DNA from: Pacificitalea manganoxidans
GTDB taxonomy: Bacteria > Pseudomonadota > Alphaproteobacteria > Rhodobacterales > Rhodobacteraceae
Assembly: GCF_002504165.1 (NCBI RefSeq)
Contig: NZ_CP021404.1
Location: 248,001-312,000, forward strand
Direction of reading: 5' to 3'
DNA: 64,000 bases
The notes beneath the pieces were generated by a model. The model had not been told where the DNA came from and searched no databases. It worked only from the letters and a program-made list of their open reading frames with translations. Below, piece by piece: positions 43,824 through 51,563 of the stretch. Both the position numbers and the translations under genes were made by a program. The stretch's first letter is position 1. Every line of letters starts with the position of its first letter.

Positions 43824-44867
43824 ATGCACCAGACCGATATCGGCCCCCTTCCGGCAGACCACCCCCCGGTCCGCAAACCGAAAATCGGCGTGCTGGTGGC
43901 AAATCTCGGCACGCCTGACGGCACCGACTACTGGTCGATGCGGCGCTACCTGAATGAATTTCTGTCCGACAAGCGGGTGATCGATTACCCGGCGTGGAAA
44001 TGGCAGCCGATCCTGCAGGGGATCGTGCTGACCAAGCGGCCCTTTGCCTCCGGCGCGGCGTATAAGACGATCTGGAACGAGGAGCTGGACGAAAGCCCGC
44101 TCATGACGATCACTCGCCAGCAGACGGATGCCCTGCGCGCCGCGCTGACCGCGCGGTTCGGGGACCGGGTCGAGGTCGATTTCTGCATGCGCTATGGCAA
44201 TCCGTCTACCCCGTCGAAAGTGGCGGAGCTTCAGGCCAAGGGCTGCGACCGGATCCTGTTCTTCCCGCTTTATCCGCAATATGCGGGGGCGACGACGGCG
44301 ACCGCCAATGACAAGTTCTTTGACGCGCTCAAAACCCTGAAATGGCAGCCTGCCTCGCGCACCGTGCCGCCCTATTTCGACCGCACCGACTATATCGATG
44401 CCTTGGCACAATCGGTGGAGCGGGCCTATGGCGCGATGGAGCAGACCCCCGATATTCTCGTCTGTTCCTATCACGGCGTGCCAAAGCGTTATTTGTTGGA
44501 GGGCGACCCCTACCATTGCCAGTGTCAGAAAACGACGCGGCTGCTGAAGGAGCGTCTGGGCTGGGCGGATGACTGGATCACCACGACGTTCCAGTCGAAG
44601 TTCGGCCCTGAGGAATGGTTGCAGCCCTATACGGTAGAGGAAGTCGCCCGACTGGCGGAGCGCGGCAAGAAACGGATCGCGGTAATCGCGCCAGCCTTCT
44701 CCGCCGACTGCATCGAAACGCTGGAAGAAATCAACGAGGAGATCCGCGAGAGCTTCGAGCATGCAGGAGGTGAAAGCTTCACCTACATTCCCTGTCTTAA
44801 CGACGACGCGGCGCATATCGAGGCGCTGACCAACGTGATCGTCGAAAACCTCGGCGGCTGGGTCTGA
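43824..44867 (+). CDS. hemH: Ferrochelatase
   Basis: HemH inserts Fe2+ into protoporphyrin IX, the last step of heme synthesis. It has 347 residues, normal length, with GVLVANLGTPDGTDYWSMRR, FFPLYPQYAGATTATA, VCSYHGVPKRYLLEGDPYHC (active-site His) and APAFSADCIETLEEI. GAGGA precedes the ATG. Convergent with the 59-aa miniprotein gene. Confidence 0.96.
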   Translation: MHQTDIGPLPADHPPVRKPKIGVLVANLGTPDGTDYWSMRRYLNEFLSDKRVIDYPAWKWQPILQGIVLTKRPFASGAAYKTIWNEELDESPLMTITRQQTDALRAALTARFGDRVEVDFCMRYGNPSTPSKVAELQAKGCDRILFFPLYPQYAGATTATANDKFFDALKTLKWQPASRTVPPYFDRTDYIDALAQSVERAYGAMEQTPDILVCSYHGVPKRYLLEGDPYHCQCQKTTRLLKERLGWADDWITTTFQSKFGPEEWLQPYTVEEVARLAERGKKRIAVIAPAFSADCIETLEEINEEIRESFEHAGGESFTYIPCLNDDAAHIEALTNVIVENLGGWV

Positions 44868-44927
44868 TCTGTTGCCGGGTGCGGCGCGGACGGTCTGATC
44901 CGCGGCGGCCCGGCAAGAAAATGCCAA

Positions 44928-44957
44928 AGAAAAAGGCGAAGGCTTGCGCCTCCGCCC
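44928..44957 (-). terminator. Terminator of the 59-aa miniprotein gene
   Basis: On the minus strand GGCGGAGGC pairs with GCCTTCGCC (one G.U) around a GCAA tetraloop and is followed by TTTTT. It starts 27 nt after the miniprotein stop. Being in a convergent gap, it may also end hemH transcripts. Confidence 0.85.
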
Positions 44958-44983
44958 TTTCCGATTTTACGATGCGCTTCGAA

Positions 44984-45163
44984 TTAGGAAGAAGCAGCAG
45001 CGGCGAGCAGCACCAGAACCAGGATCGGGACCAGGACGCCAGCGTTGGAGGACGAGGTGTCCTCAACGATGATTTCCGGCTCGATGATGGGTTCTTCGTA
45101 GCCACCAGCGAAAGCGGTAGTAGCAGCAACGGACAGAGCCGCAGCGAGAGCAACTTTTTTCAT
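44984..45163 (-). CDS. Small secreted/envelope protein, 59 residues
   Basis: An ORF with ATG 45163 and GGAGG upstream. The N-terminus MKKVALAAALSVAATTAFAG is a classical signal peptide with AFA-G cleavage. The mature part is about 40 residues: an acidic stretch (EEPIIEPEIIVEDTSSS) and a hydrophobic C-terminal helix (GVLVPILVLVLLAAAA). Alanine is coded almost only by GCT, unlike the GCG/GCC of neighbours, a sign of very high expression or foreign origin. A 5'-leader hairpin and a strong terminator frame it as a single-gene transcript. The function is unknown. Confidence 0.82.
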   Translation of the reverse strand: MKKVALAAALSVAATTAFAGGYEEPIIEPEIIVEDTSSSNAGVLVPILVLVLLAAAASS

Positions 45164-45183
45164 AGAGTAAACCTCCAGTTATC

Positions 45184-45217
45184 GCGTGGGGGCATGTAAA
45201 TTGAGGATGCCCCACGC
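45184..45217 (-). promoter_or_regulatory. Leader hairpin upstream of the 59-aa miniprotein gene
   Basis: In the presumed 5' UTR, GCGTGGGGCAT and ATGCCCCCACGC form an 11-bp stem with one bulged base and an 11-nt loop. It ends about 20 nt before the start codon and just before the Shine-Dalgarno sequence. It may stabilise the message or act in control. Confidence 0.5.
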
Positions 45218-45281
45218 ACCCAAGACTGTACCTCGTGGTTCGATCATTTGCAGAGGGCATGTCTTTTTGCAATCTGCCTTG

Positions 45282-45310
45282 CATCGCAGGGATTTGGTTG
45301 CCCTGCGATG
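45282..45310 (-). terminator. Hairpin directly after the L,D-transpeptidase stop
   Basis: A perfect 10-bp stem, CATCGCAGGG/CCCTGCGATG, with a 9-nt loop starts 4 nt past the stop of the minus-strand L,D-transpeptidase. There is no T-tract right after the stem, so it may be a processing or stability end rather than an intrinsic terminator. Confidence 0.55.
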
Positions 45311-45313
45311 TCG

Positions 45314-45886
45314 TCAAATAAGCAACACCTGCGTTCCGGGCCGTGTCAGGGCGAAGAGTTCGGCGATGTTTTCGTTATAAAGTCCGATGCATCCGTTCGA
45401 TGACCTGCGCCCGATCTTGCGCGTGTCATGGGTGCCGTGGATGCGGTAATAGGTCCAGCCGAGATAGAGCGCATGGGTGCCCAGCGGGTTGTCCGGACCG
45501 GGGGGCACATAGTCGGGCCATTCGGGATTGCGCTTTTTCATGCTCGGGGTGGGCGACCAGCTGGGCCCCACGACCTTCCGCACGATGGAGGTGCGCCCGC
45601 GTCGGGTCAGATCCTCCGTCATCGGCACCGAGGTCGGATAGAGCCGATAGGTGCGTTTATCCTCGCTCCAGAAATGCAGCGCGCGGGATGTGGTGTCCAC
45701 CAGCACCGCGCCATTGCGCAGAGACGAGAAATGCGGCCGCCAGTCGACGGCACGGAAGCTCGACATATTGCGCGTGACCTCCTGCGCCCGCACGGCGGGG
45801 GCGGCAAGAAACGCAGAACATGCGGCAGCGGCGGAAGTGGTCAGAAAGTGGCGCCGACCCGGGCGCCATTGGTGGGAACGGGCCAT
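45314..45886 (-). CDS. L,D-transpeptidase with Tat-type signal
   Basis: A 190-residue YkuD-domain protein from ATG 45886 (GAGGG upstream). RPGRRHFLTTSAAAACS followed by PAVRAQE looks like a twin-arginine signal. The catalytic domain has GTHALYLGWTYYRIHGTH and RRSSNGCIGLYNENI with the active Cys; the usual Arg after GCI is Gly. It forms or swaps 3-3 cross-links, or anchors proteins to peptidoglycan, in the periplasm. Divergent from the CAP lipoprotein gene. Confidence 0.9.
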   Translation of the reverse strand: MARSHQWRPGRRHFLTTSAAAACSAFLAAPAVRAQEVTRNMSSFRAVDWRPHFSSLRNGAVLVDTTSRALHFWSEDKRTYRLYPTSVPMTEDLTRRGRTSIVRKVVGPSWSPTPSMKKRNPEWPDYVPPGPDNPLGTHALYLGWTYYRIHGTHDTRKIGRRSSNGCIGLYNENIAELFALTRPGTQVLLI

Positions 45887-46051
45887 CGTTAAACCCTCAC
45901 TATCGAAAATGTCACCTTGCGTGATCATAGTGCGCAGCAAGGGTTTCGGCAAACCCGACGGCGCGGTGTCGCCGATCGCGCGGCGGAAGCGTTTGATCCT
46001 GCTTGACCAAGCTTATAAAGGTGTCGCGGGATTCTTTGATGGGTATGATCA

Positions 46052-46636
46052 ATGCTACGACGTCTTTTGCTGCTGGTCGCGTTCGGTCTGACACTTGCGG
46101 CTTGTGCTCCGGCACCATCCAGCTACGACACGCAGGGCGGCACGCAGGTCTATCGCATTTCCGCACGCGAGGCGGGCGAAATCCCGATCCGGATGCTCGA
46201 TTCCGTGAACAGTCTGCGTCAGGCTTCCGGTGCTGCGCCGCTGCAGTTGAATTCGCAATTGAACGCAGCCGCCGCCACCCACAGCCGGGACATGTCGGTC
46301 CAGAACCGTCCGTGGCACTTCGGCTCCGACGGATCTTCGCCGCTCGACCGGGCCCGCCGCGCGGGCTATTCGGGCAAGTTCCTCGGCGAGAACATCTCCG
46401 AGACTTATGAGACCGAGCTGGAAACCCTTGCCGCGTGGATGCAGGAGCCTGCTACGCGTGAGGTGATCCTGAACCGCGAAGCGCGCGAACTGGGTATTTC
46501 GTGGTTCCAAGAGGCCAGCGGCAAGATCTGGTGGACGTTGGTGACCGGTGCCCCGCAGGCGCAGACCAGCTTCATCGCCGAACAGGGCTTTGCCGCCCCC
46601 TCGGCGCCCGAGCAGATCACGGTCAGCAGCTTCTGA
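46052..46636 (+). CDS. CAP-domain lipoprotein
   Basis: A 194-residue protein with a lipoprotein signal ending TLAAC (Cys18). The CAP/SCP domain has LDSVNSLRQASGAAPLQLNS, AAATHSRDMSVQNRPWHFGS, GENISETYETELETLAAWM and WWTLVTGAP. The His and Glu residues of the CAP cavity appear kept. Bacterial CAP proteins are secreted, with varied or unknown roles. It lies between two L,D-transpeptidase genes, which hints at an envelope role. Confidence 0.9.
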   Translation: MLRRLLLLVAFGLTLAACAPAPSSYDTQGGTQVYRISAREAGEIPIRMLDSVNSLRQASGAAPLQLNSQLNAAAATHSRDMSVQNRPWHFGSDGSSPLDRARRAGYSGKFLGENISETYETELETLAAWMQEPATREVILNREARELGISWFQEASGKIWWTLVTGAPQAQTSFIAEQGFAAPSAPEQITVSSF

Positions 46637-46689
46637 TCCGGCAGGCATCAGCCTGCTGATCTGACGGATTGGGATATGTTTTGATTGGC

Positions 46690-46724
46690 CCGCCTGCGCA
46701 TCAGGTTCCTGATCGCGCGGGCGG
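46690..46724. terminator. Long hairpin between convergent CAP and L,D-transpeptidase genes
   Basis: CCGCCTGCGC-ATCAGG pairs with CCTGAT-(C)-GCGCGGGCGG around a TT loop: about 16 pairs with one bulge and one G.U. It lies in the 170-nt convergent gap. There is no T-tract. A smaller GCAGGC/GCCTGC hairpin at 46641-46656 follows the CAP stop directly. Confidence 0.5.
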
Positions 46725-46808
46725 ACGCATATGTGCTGCGGCACAAAGCGGCGCGACACCCGCAGGCGGGGGACGTGGCGCGCGGCGCATTGCGCCACGC
46801 AGCAGGTT

Positions 46809-47312
46809 TTAGGGATAGATGTCGATCAGCGTGCCGTCACGAACCATGGCATAGATGTCTTCCATCTGCCGGTCCGAGACGGAAATGCATCCGGCGGTCC
46901 AGTCCTTACCCCCGCGGTCGCGGCCTTTGCGCGGACCCCCGTGGATAAAGATGTCCCCGCCCGGACGCACATCAAACGCCTTGGCCCGGGCCACGTCGGC
47001 CTCGTTGGGATAGGAAATCCCGATCGACAGGTAAAACGCGCTGTTCGGATTGCGGCGGTCGATCAGGTAACGGCCCTCGGGCGTGCGCCCGTCGCCTTCC
47101 TGAAACTTGTGCCCGACGGGATTAAAGCCCAAGTCGATCTCGTATTTCTTCAGCACCTCTTCGTGGTGCAGAAGATACATCTCACGGCGGCCCTTGAACA
47201 CCGCGACGCGGGTCACTTCGGGGCCGTTATACGTTCTGAACTTGTTCGAGCAGGCCGAAAGTGCCAGCGCGAGCGCGCCGAACATCACTGCTCTGCGAGG
47301 AAGAAATTTCAC
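46809..47312 (-). CDS. L,D-transpeptidase lipoprotein
   Basis: A YkuD-domain protein of about 167 residues. I chose GTG 47312 because it gives a proper lipoprotein signal (MKFLPRRAVMFGALALALSA, then Cys). ATG 47285 and a start at 47384 are alternatives. The catalytic core runs from VAVFKGRREMYLLHHEEVLK to DIFIHGG and DWTAGCISVSDRQMEDIY with the active Cys in TAGCISVS, typical of the DUF/YafK-like branch. It probably acts on peptidoglycan cross-links or on the Braun-lipoprotein-type link. Confidence 0.88.
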   Translation of the reverse strand: MKFLPRRAVMFGALALALSACSNKFRTYNGPEVTRVAVFKGRREMYLLHHEEVLKKYEIDLGFNPVGHKFQEGDGRTPEGRYLIDRRNPNSAFYLSIGISYPNEADVARAKAFDVRPGGDIFIHGGPRKGRDRGGKDWTAGCISVSDRQMEDIYAMVRDGTLIDIYP

Positions 47313-47400
47313 TGCCGATGTCCCGAATTTTGGATTCGTGTTGTCCAGAAAGACTACCCGATCACTGCGCCTCGCGACATTCACAAATTCGCGTGATGGC

Positions 47401-48492
47401 CTAGCGGCTCAGCCCCGCGACCAGTTCGATATGGGTCGACCAGCGGAATTGATCCACGACCCGCAGCCAATCTATGCGGAAGCCTGCGCCAATCAACTGT
47501 TTGGCATCGCGGGCAAAAGTGACCGGATTGCAGGATACGAAGCCGACGCGGGACACCCCGGATGCCGCGATCTCCGCGCATTGAGCCTCCGCGCCCGCGC
47601 GGGGTGGGTCGATGGCGACACCGTCGAATTTCTTCAGATCTTCGGGCGTCAGCGGGCGGCGAAAGAGGTCGCGTGCCTCGGTCGTCACGGGGCGCAAGCC
47701 GCTGGCATGGCGCCAAGCGCGATCCAGCGCCTGCACCATCGCGGCGGAGCCTTCGACCGCGTGCACCTCGGTCTTGCGCGCAAGCGGCAGCGCAAATGTG
47801 CCGGACCCGGCAAACAGGTCCGCCACACGTTTCGCGCCGGTCAGCGCCCGTGCCACCCCGTCGCGCAGGGCTGCTTCGCCGTCGCGGGTGGCTTGTAAAA
47901 ATGCGCCCGGCGGCGGCACCACCGCGATCCCGTCGAAATCCTGTTCCGGCGCGGCGAGGGTCACCAGAACCTCACCGTCGAGGCTGAGCCGGGCAAAGCC
48001 GTGTTCCTGCGCCAGCGCCGCCAATGCAATGCGCATCGGCCCGTCGGGGGCCTTACCCCCGCGCAGAGCCACATCCGGGCCTGCCGCGCTTTCAGAGACG
48101 GTGATCGTGACCTCGCCCTTGCGTGAGGCAACGGTCCGCGTCAGCGCCTCCAGCCCAGGCAGGGCGGCGGTAAGTGCAGGGCGCACCACCTGACAGTCAG
48201 GCACCGGAAACAACGTATGCGACGCCCGGCCGTGGAAGCCGACAATCGCGCCTTTCTTGGTGCGGGTGCCCGCAAACACCGCGCGGCGGCGGCTCATCGG
48301 GGGGGAAATATGCGGGGCGAGGAATTCGGCCTCCAGCCCTTGGGCTTCCAGCGCCCGGCGCACCTGCCCGGTTTTCCACTCCGCCAGCCAGCCTTCCTGT
48401 GCCTCCTGCAGCGAACAGCCGCCGCAGCGCCCGTAATGGGGGCACGGCGGGGTCTGGCGGGCGTCTTCGGGAATGTCGGGCAAATACATCAT
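47401..48492 (-). CDS. Class I RNA m5U methyltransferase (TrmA/RumA family) without TRAM domain
   Basis: It methylates uridine in rRNA or tRNA using SAM. From ATG 48492 it has 363 residues; GTG 48534 would add 14. Four [4Fe-4S] ligands are visible: Cys17, 23 and 26 (CPHYGRCGGCSLQ) and Cys100 (VPDCQVV). The SAM region is VADLFAGSGTFALPL, the catalytic Cys lies in VSCNPVTFARD, and the base Glu in STHIELV. The N-terminal TRAM domain expected in RumA-type enzymes is missing, because the frame begins just before the first Cys and idi follows at once. Confidence 0.9.
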   Translation of the reverse strand: MMYLPDIPEDARQTPPCPHYGRCGGCSLQEAQEGWLAEWKTGQVRRALEAQGLEAEFLAPHISPPMSRRRAVFAGTRTKKGAIVGFHGRASHTLFPVPDCQVVRPALTAALPGLEALTRTVASRKGEVTITVSESAAGPDVALRGGKAPDGPMRIALAALAQEHGFARLSLDGEVLVTLAAPEQDFDGIAVVPPPGAFLQATRDGEAALRDGVARALTGAKRVADLFAGSGTFALPLARKTEVHAVEGSAAMVQALDRAWRHASGLRPVTTEARDLFRRPLTPEDLKKFDGVAIDPPRAGAEAQCAEIAASGVSRVGFVSCNPVTFARDAKQLIGAGFRIDWLRVVDQFRWSTHIELVAGLSR

Positions 48493-48558
48493 GGCGATCC
48501 GGGTTTGCGGGGCTGGCGCTGCTCTACCCGACACAGGCGCGCATGGCGAGAGCCCGCG

Positions 48559-49134
48559 TCAGCCGAGGATCAGCGGCAGGTGTTGCGCCATGTAGATCCG
48601 CAGCCACGGCGTGAACTGGTCCGGCTCGGCGGCGATGCGGTCCTGCAATGTGGTCAGGTCAACCCACGCCACCTGCGCGACCTCCGCGGGATCGGGGGCG
48701 ATGCGGGGGGCATGGTCGGGGCGGGCAAGGAACAGATCGACGACCTCGTGTTCGATCATGCCGCCGCCGACATCTGCGCGGTATTCGATCTGCCCGCGCG
48801 GCTGCAGGTCCAGACCGGTTATGCCCAACTCCTCCTTCAGTCTTCGGCGGGCACAGTCTGCGGGGGCCTCATCCCAATGGGGATGGGTGCAGCAGGTGTT
48901 CGCCCATAGACCGGGGGTGTGGTATTTCTGCGCCGCGCGCTGCTGGATCAGCAATTCGTGGCCACGCAGTACAAAAACCGACACGGCCCGGTGCCGTAAC
49001 CCGCGCTGATGCACGGCAAGCTTATCGACCGGTTGCAGCCGACCGTCTTCCCAAGCGGGGATCAGGGTGTCGACGGCGGACTCTGGTATGGACAAGGTTT
49101 CGTCTCCGGGTGGGCACTCGTCGCTGCGTAGCAT
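48559..49134 (-). CDS. idi: Isopentenyl-diphosphate delta-isomerase, type 1
   Basis: Idi converts isopentenyl-PP to dimethylallyl-PP for isoprenoids and carotenoids. It is a Nudix-fold enzyme: KLAVHQRGLRHRAVSVFVLR, NTCCTHPHWDE with the catalytic Cys, and ARRRLKEELGITG with the Nudix-type Glu residues. From ATG 49134 the protein has 191 residues. TTG 49095, preceded by GGAGA at good spacing, would give 178 residues, closer to Rhodobacter Idi, and may be the true start. Divergent from the cytochrome c gene. Confidence 0.93.
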   Translation of the reverse strand: MLRSDECPPGDETLSIPESAVDTLIPAWEDGRLQPVDKLAVHQRGLRHRAVSVFVLRGHELLIQQRAAQKYHTPGLWANTCCTHPHWDEAPADCARRRLKEELGITGLDLQPRGQIEYRADVGGGMIEHEVVDLFLARPDHAPRIAPDPAEVAQVAWVDLTTLQDRIAAEPDQFTPWLRIYMAQHLPLILG

Positions 49135-49240
49135 AGCTGCCTGCGGGATGCGACGGTCGGGGCGCGACACCTCACCCGGTTGATAAGCCCGCCGGGCGGG
49201 TCATTATCCCCTCGCAGACCGAAACTTGGGAGAGACCTTC

Positions 49241-49732
49241 ATGATCCGAGCCAGCCTCATTGCCAGCGCCCTTGCCACCCCCATCCTGCTCACCGGCGTC
49301 ACCGCGCTTCAGGCGGAGGAGCAAGCGGAAATGATCGCACCGACCGGGGATGTGGAGGCGGGCGAAACGGCCTTCAACCGTCAATGCGTCGCGTGTCATG
49401 TCGTGGTGAATGATGAGGGCGAGAAGCTCGCAGGGCGCAACGGGCGCACCGGTCCCAACCTGTTTCCTGTGCCCTATCGCACCGCCGCTCAGGACGAAGA
49501 TTTCCGGTATGGCAAGGGGATGGAGTTGGCTGGCGCGCAGGGCGTGACATGGACCGAGGCGCATTTCACCGCCTATGTGCAGGACCCGACGGGTTTTCTG
49601 CGCGACGTGACCGAGGACGGCTCCGCCCGCTCCAAAATGTCGTTCAAAGTGCGCAAACCCGAGGATGCGGCCGATATCTTTGCCTATCTCGCCAGCCTGA
49701 ACCCCGCGCTTGAGGAAACAGCCGAGAAGTAA
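49241..49732 (+). CDS. Periplasmic class I cytochrome c
   Basis: A 163-residue c-type cytochrome from ATG 49241 (GGGAGAG upstream). The signal peptide ends near ALQAEE. Heme is attached at Cys49/Cys52 with His53 as ligand (CVACH); Met133 in ARSKMSFKV is the likely sixth ligand. GRTGPNLFPVPYR and PEDAADIFAYLASL match the c2/c550-like group. It is probably an electron carrier in the periplasm; the partner is unknown. Confidence 0.92.
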   Translation: MIRASLIASALATPILLTGVTALQAEEQAEMIAPTGDVEAGETAFNRQCVACHVVVNDEGEKLAGRNGRTGPNLFPVPYRTAAQDEDFRYGKGMELAGAQGVTWTEAHFTAYVQDPTGFLRDVTEDGSARSKMSFKVRKPEDAADIFAYLASLNPALEETAEK

Positions 49733-49831
49733 TGGCCACCGGGCTGCGGACGTTGCACCGCGAGGCGCCGGTATGCGCACCTCCTGAGGCAATCGCGGAG
49801 AGCGTTCCCCCGCCGGCCCCCGGACAAGCAA

Positions 49832-49857
49832 AAACGGCGCCCAGGCGGGCGCCGTTT
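49832..49857 (-). terminator. Terminator after serA, possibly bidirectional
   Basis: An 11-bp perfect stem (AAACGGCGCCC/GGGCGCCGTTT) with an AGGC loop lies 25 nt after the serA stop. On the minus strand five T close it. It also lies downstream of the cytochrome c gene on the plus strand, where three T close the stem. Confidence 0.85.
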
Positions 49858-49881
49858 CCATTTCGTTATGAAGTGTCTCGC

Positions 49882-51477
49882 TTAAGCGACGTCGAAGGCC
49901 AGAGGGCGCACCTGCTGGAACAGGCCCGTGGCTTTCAGCTTCTCCAGCACGTTGTCCGGCACGCGACCGTCAACATAGAGCAGAGCGATCGCATCCTTGC
50001 CCACTTCCGAACGGCCAAGGGTGAAGTTGGCGATGTTCACGCCGTTCTCGCCCAGTGTGCCGCCCAGTGTGCCGATCATGCCCGGCATGTCCTGGTTGGT
50101 GGTGTAGAGCATATGCGCGCCAATCTCGGCGTCGATGTTGATGCCCTTGATCTGAATGAAGCGCGGCTTGCCGTCGGAGAACACGGTCCCGGCGATGGAG
50201 CGCTCTTTCGACGGGGTTTTCACCGTCAGCTTCACATAGCCGTCGAACACGCCGGTCTTGGCCTGCGTGGTGCGGGAAATCTTGATCCCACGGTTGGCGG
50301 CCTGAAGCGGGGCGGACACCATGTTCACGTCCGGGTTCGACGCTTTCATGACACCGGCGATCACGGCGCAGCCCAGTGCATCGAGGTTCAGTTGCGCCGC
50401 GTGGCCATCATAGGTGATCGCGATCGACTCGATCGGCTCATCGGTGAGCTGCCCGACGAAGGCACCCAGATGCTCGGCCAGCTTGACCCACGGGCCCATG
50501 ACCTTAGCTTCTTCGGCGGTGACCGACGGCATGTTCAGCGCGTTGGTGACAGCGCCGGTCAGCAGGTAGTCGGACATCTGTTCGGCAACCTGAAGGGCCA
50601 CGTTCTCCTGTGCTTCGGTAGTCGATGCGCCCAGATGCGGGGTGCAGACCACGTTGGGCAGGTTGAACAGCGGGCTGTCGGTGGCGGGCTCGGTTTCGAA
50701 CACGTCGAATGCCGCACCGGCGACCTTGCCGGATTTCAGACCCTCGGCCAGCGCGGCCTCATCGACCAGACCACCGCGGGCGCAGTTGATGATGCGGACG
50801 CCGTCTTTCATCTTCGCGATCGCGTCGGCGTTGATGATGTTGCGGGTCTTGTCGGTCATCGGGACATGCAGGGTGATGAAGTCCGAGCGCTTGAACAGCT
50901 CGTCCAGTTCCACCTTGGTCACACCCAGCTTCGCCGCGCGCTCTTCGGACAGGAAGGGATCATAAGCGATGACCTTCATTTTCAGCCCGTTGGCGCGGTC
51001 GCAGACGATGCCACCGATATTGCCGGCACCGATCACGCCCAGCGTCTTGGCGGTCAGCTCAACGCCCATGAACTTCGACTTTTCCCACTTGCCCGCATGG
51101 GTGGAGGCCGATGCTTCGGGGATCTGACGTGCCACGGCGAACATCATCGCGATGGCATGTTCGGCGGTGGTGATCATGTTGCCGAAGGGGGTGTTCATCA
51201 CGATCACGCCCTTGGCGGAGGCGGCGGGGATGTCGATGTTGTCGACACCGATCCCGGCGCGGGCGATGACCTTTAGGTTGTCGGCATTGGCGAGGATCTT
51301 GTCGGTGACCTTGGTGGCCGAGCGGATGGCAAGACCGTCATACTGACCGATCACTTCGGCCAGACGGTCTTTGTCCTTGCCGAGGTTCGGTTCGAAATCG
51401 ACGTCGATGCCACGGTCACGGAAGATCTGAACAGCGGTTTCCGACAGTTTATCGGAGACGAGAACTTTGGGGGCCAT
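49882..51477 (-). CDS. serA: D-3-phosphoglycerate dehydrogenase
   Basis: SerA oxidises 3-phosphoglycerate with NAD+, the first step of serine synthesis. It has 531 residues, the long type 1 form. LGVIGAGNIGGIV is the NAD loop. Substrate and catalytic segments are ARAGIGVDNIDI, INCARGGLVDEAAL and VCTPHLGASTTEAQ. The C-terminal intervening and ACT domains (MIGTLGGTLGENGVNIANF) could bind serine for feedback control. It follows serC on the minus strand after 86 nt. Confidence 0.97.
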   Translation of the reverse strand: MAPKVLVSDKLSETAVQIFRDRGIDVDFEPNLGKDKDRLAEVIGQYDGLAIRSATKVTDKILANADNLKVIARAGIGVDNIDIPAASAKGVIVMNTPFGNMITTAEHAIAMMFAVARQIPEASASTHAGKWEKSKFMGVELTAKTLGVIGAGNIGGIVCDRANGLKMKVIAYDPFLSEERAAKLGVTKVELDELFKRSDFITLHVPMTDKTRNIINADAIAKMKDGVRIINCARGGLVDEAALAEGLKSGKVAGAAFDVFETEPATDSPLFNLPNVVCTPHLGASTTEAQENVALQVAEQMSDYLLTGAVTNALNMPSVTAEEAKVMGPWVKLAEHLGAFVGQLTDEPIESIAITYDGHAAQLNLDALGCAVIAGVMKASNPDVNMVSAPLQAANRGIKISRTTQAKTGVFDGYVKLTVKTPSKERSIAGTVFSDGKPRFIQIKGINIDAEIGAHMLYTTNQDMPGMIGTLGGTLGENGVNIANFTLGRSEVGKDAIALLYVDGRVPDNVLEKLKATGLFQQVRPLAFDVA

Positions 51478-51515
51478 GTCGGGCTCCTCCTGAAAAGCGA
51501 AAATTCGGAGAGGGG

Positions 51516-51545
51516 CGGGCAGGGCGGCGCGATGCCTCCTGCCCG
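51516..51545 (-). promoter_or_regulatory. Hairpin between serC and serA
   Basis: CGGGCAGG (51516-51523) pairs with CCTGCCCG (51538-51545), an 8-bp stem with a 14-nt loop, in the 86-nt gap between serC and serA. No T-tract follows in the serA direction, so transcription probably continues; it may tune serA output or protect the upstream message. Confidence 0.4.
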
Positions 51546-51563
51546 TCAGTCAGATCAAAAAGA

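Noticed and set aside
49732-51276. A 514-codon open frame on the plus strand
   Set aside because: It is wholly antisense to serA, whose motifs are unmistakable; the product is a low-complexity His/Asp/Gly-rich reading typical of reverse frames in G+C-rich DNA.
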